The position numbers and the translations under genes were made by a program. The notes below the pieces were generated by a model. That model did no database searches. It saw nothing but the letters and a program-made list of their open reading frames with translations, and had not been told where the DNA came from. Below, one piece after another: positions 56,471 to 64,000 of a stretch of DNA of 64,000 bases (position 1 is the first letter of the stretch; every line of letters starts with the position of its first letter). This stretch comes from Acanthaster planci (lineage: Eukaryota; Echinodermata; Asteroidea; Valvatida; Acanthasteridae), in NCBI RefSeq assembly GCF_001949145.1, contig NW_019091685.1, positions 65,527 to 129,526 on the forward strand, written 5' to 3'.

Positions 56471-58029
56471 GCCACTTGAAGAAGGCTTGGCTTAAGGTTT
56501 TTTATGTTGCATTAATTTACAACCTAAAAGCTTAAACATTCCGTTGTTGTGTGGGGCGGTCTGTATTTTGGACAAGATCGAACATCCACATTGCCAACAT
56601 TGATTTGCCAAAGATCAACAATAAAACATACACAGTTCGCCATTTATTTTGCAAGTGCGACGGAAAAACGACGCAAAAGCTACCAACACATCAATAATCA
56701 TTGATGCTGTCCAACAACCAACGCTGTTACACGTATGTACGAAAGAAGGCTCGAAATTTGATTTTTATCAAATGTAAAACTGCTATCACTGCATGAATAT
56801 TTGAGACGGGGCTTGTCGTCTGGGATTAATCTGGATTCTGTACACGATCAAACACCCACACGGCCGATATTAACTTGGCAAAAATTAACCAATCACTTCC
56901 ATCCATCGTTTGCCATGACATACCGTACGTAAATTTAGTGAACGTTTAAGTTTAGTGCAGTCCACTTTCCAGATACTTGATTTTTTTTCCATAACGATTT
57001 GAGTACCATGCCCATGACCAACAGCACCTGGATCTTATCTTGCTTGAAGTGCGTATGGATGGGACTTCTATAATGGTGTTGGAATGGGCTCAAAGCTGTT
57101 TTTCTATAAAACAGCATGAACAGATAGGGCAATTTCGCACGAACTGGAAAAATCACGATTGTAAAGTCTTTTTACAGAGCTCTGAAAATTCCCCCTAGAT
57201 TATTGATAGCAAAAACGATTTAATGGGATCTCCTGAATTTAAAAGACTGAACAAAAGCAGAAAAGCCAGAGAGAAAATTATCAAAATAGTCCCCTGTATG
57301 TTTTCAATGGCCCGTTCACAATTTTTGCCGCCAAGGCCTTCTGTGCGCATGCGTTCGTAATGAGTTAATTAGCGAAAAGGTTTAATGAGGTACGCTGCTG
57401 GATGATGTAGATAACTTTAGCACAAGACACTGCTAATGTCTAGTTAATGTAGAATTAACACACAGCAAACGTGTCACATCGATTACAGTTCAGACGTGTG
57501 TTCTGTCTCGGTATAAGTATTCAGCTGGAGATATATAAAGAAAACACTACGGTGTGTATTAATTAAATGCAAAGGGCGATATTTCTTCAGTAGGTTTGTA
57601 CGGAATATCAGTTACCAAGTATCATTAGATTTACTTTTCCAGAGGCAAATAAATCAGAGAAAACTTGTTTTCCGTAGAAGTGCTCTTTAAATTCCATTTT
57701 CGTACAGACGTGATCGAGAGAGGAACTCGTGCTTTATTCGAAAATTCAAAGACCGTGTTTGACTTGTCTGAGAAGCATCGTTCATCGTTGATGTCAAGAG
57801 TGGTGCAAGTTGGATGTTGTAAAGATTCAGGGCTGAAATATCTCAGCTTGACGATGCAGCATCCATATACGTTCAAGTCGCGATATCAAGTCCCGAGCAC
57901 CGTTCACATGGCACAGGTTGGTTGATATGGCGAAGGTCAAACGTTCATATGGCCTAGTGTGATATTAAAATGTCGTCACCAGCCTCCCATAGTTAGATTT
58001 TCAACAAACAGACCGCTGGGTCACGTGAC

Positions 58030-59360
58030 CTGAGGAGTCGAGTTGACGTAGAGTTTCTTTCCTCGCCTTCCAACTCTGCGGTCCGGGTTCGATTATTTGC
58101 TCGTCTATACAATTTTTGATAAATCGTACTGCTCTGAGCTGGACTCTCTCAACTTCTTCTGTGAGTGTCTGCATATGTGGATTCCATATACTGCTGCAAT
58201 GATTTAATTTTGATCGAACCATCCTATAGGCAGTGGCTTTGGTCGTTTCATTGCAAAGTCTCAAATTTCTTCTCAGGAGGCCAAGGATCTTATTTGCTCC
58301 AGACGTTACATGGTGGATGCTTGTGGACACTGAAAAGTCCACGCTAAGATATGTATGTTGATTCACTTCTTATAGGATAGTATCTCTCATTCATAATTGG
58401 TGAGTGATTGGATTCTGTTTTATGAGTCATGTGCATCCTAAAACATTTTGAAGCATTGAATCTCAGTTACCAAGATTTCTCCCTCTAACATAGAGAGTAT
58501 ATGTCTTGTTGCGAGGCGACACTATCATTTTCTGAAGACGCTTCCCTATACAGAATGTAGTTATCTGCAAACGGGAGAGGTCATTTATATGCATGAGGAA
58601 TAGTATCGGACCTAAAACTGTTTGAAGTTTGAAGATTGTCAGCATTAAAATCGACGGTTTGGTGAGGCATAGTGAGAAAATAACCAATCCAATCTTTTAT
58701 CTTGTTTCTGACATTAAGATGATGTAACCTGGTTAGTAGGCGTTGATGGGGGTACCCTATCCAAGGCTCTATTAAAATCCATTAAAATGTGGTCGACGTG
58801 GCTTCTCTTATTAAGAATCCTGACGAGATCTTCAGTTAAGGCTGCTAGTTTTTTTTTTAGAAAACCGTATTGACAGTCATCAAATATGTGTTGTTGGTCA
58901 ATATGAGCCATAATATGGCAGTGTATTTTATGCTCAAGTAACTTGCTGGATATACAAGTTAGGGAAATGGGACGATAGTTGGCCTAGCTATCGCCCAATG
59001 ACAACTTCCCACTATCTATTGACTTAAAATATGTTCTGCGGTATGGGAGCAATCACGTCTGCACACTCCTTTAAAACTTTAGCAAGCATGCTGTCTGGCA
59101 CAGGTGCCTTGTTGGCGTTCAGGTTTTGGAGTAATTCCATGACTTCATATGTTGTCCCAGTCAGGGAAGGTAAGTCTGGAACTGAGCTTTGGCCAATTCC
59201 AGGAAAGCTGAGCAGGTCTTCCTTAGTGAAAATAAAAAAACCCTGCTCATTTAGAGAATCAGTGTTTTCATGTCAACAAGAGATAGTGTGTCCAGCAACA
59301 TTCAAGGTAGAAATTCCAAACACCTCTTGTCTCTACACCTTGATGAGATTCTAGAAGGGC
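58030..59360 (-). mobile_element. Non-LTR retrotransposon (CR1/jockey-like RT), decayed, minus strand
   Basis: In order on the minus strand: SLTGTTYEVMELLQNLNANK and CADVIAPIPQNIF (59.35-59.03 kb), IFDDCQYGFLKK with ILMDFNRALDRVP (58.91-58.71 kb), VLGPILFLMHINDLSRLQ (58.63-58.57 kb), then LGLLRRNLRLCNETTKATAY and WNPHMQTLTEEVERVQLRAV (58.30-58.1 kb). These are standard RT landmarks. The active-site box is lost and several frames are used. The insert begins right after GGTCACGTGACC, where the partner duplication continues, so it marks the insertion point. Confidence 0.85.
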
Positions 59361-59744
59361 TGGGTAGTGTGGCGGGCATTCCTGGGCCTACCCAAAGTTG
59401 TTAGTGGAAGAGTATATCTTCCCAACTTAAGGTTCTTCCCTAGACGAGAGACCACACAGAGCGACCTAGGTTAAGCGTGCTGGTCCGTTTTGAAGGAAAT
59501 ATACCGCCGATTGTGACTTGAGAGTCAATTAGTCCCTGTTAAACGTACACAATGAACCTGTCAAGAAAGTATCCTTGGCAAGAGAATCGTTGGTGCAGGA
59601 GATACAATTTATTCAACAATAATCAACAAAAGCAATGTACAGTAAAGTGATTGGAAGGGTTGTTTTGTTACGTGGGTCCTCTGCTTCAATTGGAGTAAGC
59701 GCTAACTAACCCAGGGCCGCAGCAGCAACACTCAAATGCATCAT

Positions 59745-60215
59745 TTATGCGCGGCACGCTATGGAGCGTCAAAAGTGGACAACCCAATTTTCTGCTTGTA
59801 GATTTTTGGGATTTTGGACTTTGCCTAAAGCATTTTCAAAAAACGCAATTTTCCGCTAGGAAAAAATTGGATTTTACTTTAACAACTCTCGTGGTGCGTC
59901 AAAAGTGGACAACTAAGAACTTCAAACTCTCACCGGCAAAATATTTGTCATGCTCCAAAAGTGGACAACACCGTTTTCTCATTTTCTGCTAGTAGATTTT
60001 CGGGTTTTGGGAATATGCGTAAAGCAATTTCAAAAACTCACTTTTCTGCCAGCAAAAATTGGGAATTTACTTAAAGAAGTCTTCGTAGCACGTCAACAGT
60101 GGAAACTAAAAAATTAACTTCAAATTTCCACCAGCAAATTTTATTCAATGCTCCCAAAGAAGACAACCCTATTTTCTCCTTTTCTGCAAGTAGATGTTAG
60201 GTTTTTTGAAGTATC
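59745..60215. repeat. Tandem array, unit about 185-198 bp, 2.4 copies
   Basis: GCGTCAAAAGTGGACAAC recurs in variant form near 59766, 59953 and 60149, followed each time by TTTTCTGCTTGTAGAT-like sequence; the second half-unit (AAAGTGGACAACTAAGAACT near 59895, then 60090) is a diverged copy of the first. Each unit is therefore itself a dimer. Confidence 0.75.
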
Positions 60216-61439
60216 GTGGAACCAGCGCACACCACCTGGACCAATCAGGCAGGAATTTCGCAGCCAGTACTCTACGACTTCCGGCATAACCACGGAAGCA
60301 GGGGGGAGATCCGCACCGGAACCAGCATACACACGCCCACTGACAAAGAGTGTACGTAACGGAGGGCCGGCCAATGGGCTGGCGTTACACTTTGCGCGGT
60401 TCGGGAGGCCTATTCTGGCAAGATTCAAGTTGGGTTCTGTACGTAAATTATACAATAGAAGTGTCTTTTACCATTTCAAACCTAAAGTAGACATTCGGTT
60501 AAGTAATCATTCTACTGATGAGCCGAGATGCCGTTTTTGGTAAACGGCACTTAAATCACATTTTGCTATCATGGGATTGATACTCACTATAGGTCACGGC
60601 ATTGTTGTCGATTTTGAATAAACGTTTGGTTTTAAAGTAAGCAGATGTAAGTTCAGCTGAGCTGGTGAGCTAAGGTTACTTAGCCTAAAATGAACTGAAA
60701 CTTGAAAAAAAGAAAGAAAGAGAAGTCTTCCTATCACAAAAAATGGAAATTGTAAGTATCAAAATCTGGATTGGCGTTTTGGAGCCGTGTGCATATTATT
60801 TGCGCTGACACGTCAGACTTACGCATAAAGAGTATAGTATAGAAACACAGGAAGTGGTAGGATGCAATAAATAAGGGTCTGGGTATCTGAAAAAAAAAGA
60901 AAAACTTGAATCGAAACAAATATTTCTATAACAAAATTATAATAATAAATAATTCGGAAAAGGAGACCCCCCAACGAAATTTGCATCAGTTTATCAACCA
61001 GATGCTTTCGCCCATGCCTCACATTTTAGGCATTTTTAATATGCTCTTTCCCAATAGCCATTGATTTGTGATCATTAAAGCAGAACGAAATAATACTGTT
61101 GTGTTAATTGATATTTAATCAAGTTCAATAAAAAGTGCGTTGGGCACGTCATGAAGCCTTGCATTAAAGGCAAGGCGAATGTGAGTATTTGAACACCAGT
61201 TGAGTTGCTAATAGTTGTACATGACACGTGGGCAATATAAAAACAACATGACCTTTTTACCTCAGCTTCGAAGAGCCATACCTCAGTATAGGCCTACATT
61301 TCCCTTGTTTTGGGAATTTTGCCACATGCAACGTTTAAAGACAAGAAACGCCTATAAACAGGTCCTGCCTATGAAATATGGGTTAATTGTATGATTTTAA
61401 AAAGTCCTATAACGAGCACTGTGTTGTTTATGCAGTTTT

Positions 61440-63990
61440 AAGGCTTGGAGTTTCCATGTTGAATTAATTTAAAGCCTACCCACTGAAAAGCCTAAACATT
61501 TATTTGTCTTGTGAGGGCGCTCTGTGTTTTTCACAACATTGAACATCCACATGGCCTACATTGATGACATTAATTTGGCCAACAGTAACCATTCACTTTG
61601 TACCAGCCATCGTTCTTCATGACATCACCAAAGTAATCGAGTATGGTAAACCTTTAAGTTAAATACAGTCTACGTTCAAGAGGCTGAGAGTTTCCATAAT
61701 ATTTTAAGCATTTTAATATTTTAAGTACTGTGTCTATGTAGGGTCCAACATTACCCTAAACAACCTGAGTAAAAGGGATCATTATCTTCCTTTCTGATGT
61801 CGTGTGTATATTCAGTCAATGCAAGAGCTATTTGCATAATACCATGCCATCCAGGCTGCAAGCATAATGCCAGATCTCTTACTTGGATGACTTCACAACT
61901 GAGAGTTTCCATCATATTTTAAGCATTTTGATATTTTAAGTACTGTGTCTATGTAGGGTCCAACATTACCCTAAACAACCCGAGTAAAAGGGATCATTAT
62001 CTTCCTTTCTGATGTCGTGTGTATATTCAGTCAATGCAAGAGCTATTTGCATAATGCCATACCATCGAGATTGCAAGCTTTAATGCCAGATCTCTTACTT
62101 GGATGACTTCACAACTGAGAGTTTCCATAATATTTTAAGCATTTTGATATTTTAAGTACTGCGTCTATGTAGGGTCCAACATTACACTAAACAACCTGAG
62201 TAAAAGGGATCATTATCTTCCTTTCTGATGCCGTGTGTATATTCAGTCAATGCAAGAGCTATTTGCATAATGCCATACCATCGAGATTGCAAGCTTTAAT
62301 GCCAGATCTATTACTTGGATGACTTCACAACTGAGTAACACTAATAATTTGATGGCACTCCGTTGCACTTACTATCCATACTTCGTTTTCGGTAGTTTTC
62401 CAAATAGAATTCTCAAAGCAGATGTATGAAGGAGACACTACAGCGTGTATTTATTAATGTAAAGGGCAATGTTCCTTTCACTGGAGGCGTACGGAATATC
62501 AATTCCCAAACATTGATAGATTAACATGTTCAGAGGCAGCTCAACTAGTACATCTTTCCTTGAACAGGTTGGTAAGCACAGTACCAAACGAATAGATGAG
62601 TCCCTATAAAAACAGTATTTCAATTAAGTTCCATATTCCACATTTCAATTAAGTTTCATATTCTTACAAACGTGATCGAGCGAGGACACAGTTTATTCAA
62701 AAAGCGAAAACCGTCGATGGCATGTCGAAGAAACAGCATTCATCGTTGATATCAAGGATCGTACAAGTTGGACGATCAACATTGTGAAGATTCAATGCTG
62801 AAATATCTCAGCTTGACTGTGCAGCACCCATATCGAGCACTGTTCATTTTTTGTATATGGGCAAGTTTGGATGTTTTTATCTGCCTTTTGACGCGTTAAC
62901 CTAATATATTTGGTAACTAATATTCTGTACGAATCTAGTGATTCCTAATGAGGAATATCGCCATTTACATTAAATAAATACACTTTGTAGTGTTTTCTTT
63001 ATACATCTTCTGCTGAATATTTCAGGAAGTCTACTCAAAAAACTATCGGAAAGAAGTGTATTTATTTATTTTTTTGAACAGCGGAATGGCTGCACTTACA
63101 ACTAAGTCATTATTTTTACCCGTGTTTCTTGATTGTGAAGTCAACTAAGTAAGGTAACCATTATTCACATTGCCAAAGACCAAAGTTTAAGTTGCGATAT
63201 CAAGCACCGTGCACAGTTTACGCGCCACAGGTTGGTTGAATATGGTTGAACGTTCATATGGCAAAGGTTAACATCAAAATGTCGTCCGCTGCTAACACAG
63301 ATGTTCAATAAATAGACCTTTAGGTCACGTGACCTGAAGTAGGTATCAAATGACAACCAAAAAATGGCGACCCCTATAGCAAACTGTGTTATAAGTGTCA
63401 CCAAAATTATGTAAACATCCGGATCTGTGCTCAAACAATACTGATATGCCGAGGAAATCAGCTGTGCTGTACAAAAATAGGTTTTATTTTTGGTAAACAG
63501 CGCGTATTTAAATCACACTTTGCATTTATCGGAACGATACCAACTTTAGGTCAAGTGACGCAACCGGCACGATCGGTCTATTGTAAAATCGCAGTTCTCG
63601 AAAGACGGCGTCAAAAACAGGAAACCCAAACCCCTGAAGTGTTTTGTCCAGCTTGACGTTTTGTATTTGCTCATCTATATATTTATTGTCTTTTAAGGTT
63701 GTAAGGCGGTGATTGCATATTTGTCAGAAATTTTGGCCTTTTGGTCGTTTATGTATGCATCCACATAAAAATTCAAGCTTTAAAGATACCTCACAGTCGG
63801 CATTTCTGTTTAAAGTACTTCCGAACTTATTTTTCTGGGTAATATTGGGATTAGATATTATTCCTCGTCACATTATTCCCACGTATATTGGCATTGTTGT
63901 GGATTTAGAATAAATGTTAGTTCGAAGTAAGCTGAGCTAGTAAGCTTAGTTTACTGGGCCTATACTGAACTCAAACTTGAACAGAAAAAA
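61440..63990. repeat. Segmental duplication unit 2
   Basis: Partner of 56.48-60.69 kb. Blocks: TTGAACATCCACATGGCC (61.55), GTACGGAATATCAATTCCCA (62.49), CTGAAATATCTCAGCTTGAC (62.80), GGTCACGTGACCTGA (63.32), TTTTTGGTAAACAGCG (63.49), AAGCTGAGCTAGTAAGCTTA (63.92). A short inverted copy of its own CACTAC..TGTATTT block lies at 62.94-63.03 kb, between blocks that are adjacent in unit 1. Confidence 0.7.
61684..62334. repeat. Three tandem copies of a 215-216-bp unit
   Basis: CTGAGAGTTTCCATAATATT starts copies at 61684, 61899 and 62115; each ends GATGACTTCACAA. Differences are few (for example ATACCATGCCATCCAGGCTG against ATGCCATACCATCGAGATTG). Copies 2 and 3 are closer to each other. Unit 1 of the segmental duplication has only the flanking sequence, so the array arose after the duplication. 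Confidence 0.95.
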
Positions 63991-64000
63991 AGTCTTCCCA

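Larger units (their letters stand above)
56480..60690. repeat. Segmental duplication unit 1
   Basis: Blocks in the same order and orientation as 61.44-63.99 kb: TTGAACATCC-like and TTAACTTGGCAAAAATTAAC (56.57, 56.87 kb), AAAACACTAC and GTACGGAATATCAGTTACCA (57.54, 57.6 kb), CTGAAATATCTCAGCTTGAC (57.83 kb), GGTCACGTGACCTGA (58.02 kb), TTTTTGGTAAACGGC (60.53 kb) and AGCTGAGCTGGTGAGCTAAG (60.66 kb). A LINE and a tandem array interrupt this copy. Confidence 0.7.

Overview
This is animal nuclear DNA: AT-rich, with small exons in long introns, canonical GT-AG splice sites, and dense decayed LINEs, a BEL/Pao fragment, MITEs and satellite-like tandem repeats. The receptor type (GRL101-like leucine-rich-repeat GPCR with many LDL-A and CUB modules), a BEL/Pao relic and a THAP-bearing DNA transposon fit an invertebrate deuterostome, most likely an echinoderm. 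The species cannot be fixed from sequence alone. There is no bacterial-type operon, CRISPR system or rRNA.

Region 1 (1-19.8 kb, minus strand): one large gene. By joining exons across GT-AG sites I could rebuild 20 exons giving 1399 codons with an open frame from a signal-peptide exon (19710-19812) to the middle of a seven-transmembrane domain that runs off the left edge. The order is signal peptide, short linker, CUB1, LDLa1, CUB2, LDLa2-3, CUB3, LDLa4-5, CUB4, LDLa6, CUB5, LDLa7-8, LRR N-terminal cap, three LRRs, cysteine hinge, 7TM. Every ectodomain module sits on its own phase 1-1 exon and each full LRR on a 72-nt phase 2-2 exon. Its introns carry a palindromic MITE family (three copies), an hAT MITE with an 8-bp target-site duplication, a THAP-bearing DNA transposon, and dispersed repeats.

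Region 2 (19.8-32 kb): mobile-element territory. It holds a frameshifted LINE (about 21.4-23.7 kb, plus strand), a BEL/Pao integrase fragment (27.0-27.5 kb), a hormone-like GTGTT-rich repeat, an eight-unit interrupted repeat array (28.4-28.85 kb) and a foldback transposon with arms over 300 bp (29.9-31.57 kb).

Region 3 (32-47.9 kb): no gene I can support; local tandem repeats, a 525-bp element with hairpin-forming subterminal repeats (41.1-41.6 kb), and unrecognised minus-strand reading frames at 43-44.2 kb.

Region 4 (48-52.6 kb, minus strand): a complete five-exon gene for a 454-residue membrane-anchored Notum/pectin-acetylesterase-family hydrolase with an intact Ser-Asp-His triad.

Region 5 (52.6-64 kb): intergenic and repetitive; a 104-bp tandem duplication, a diverged segmental duplication (56.4-60.7 against 61.4-64 kb), a minus-strand LINE inserted in one copy, and two satellite-like arrays.

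The two genes show no evident functional link: one is a cell-surface receptor of unknown ligand, the other a probable secretory-pathway carboxylesterase.
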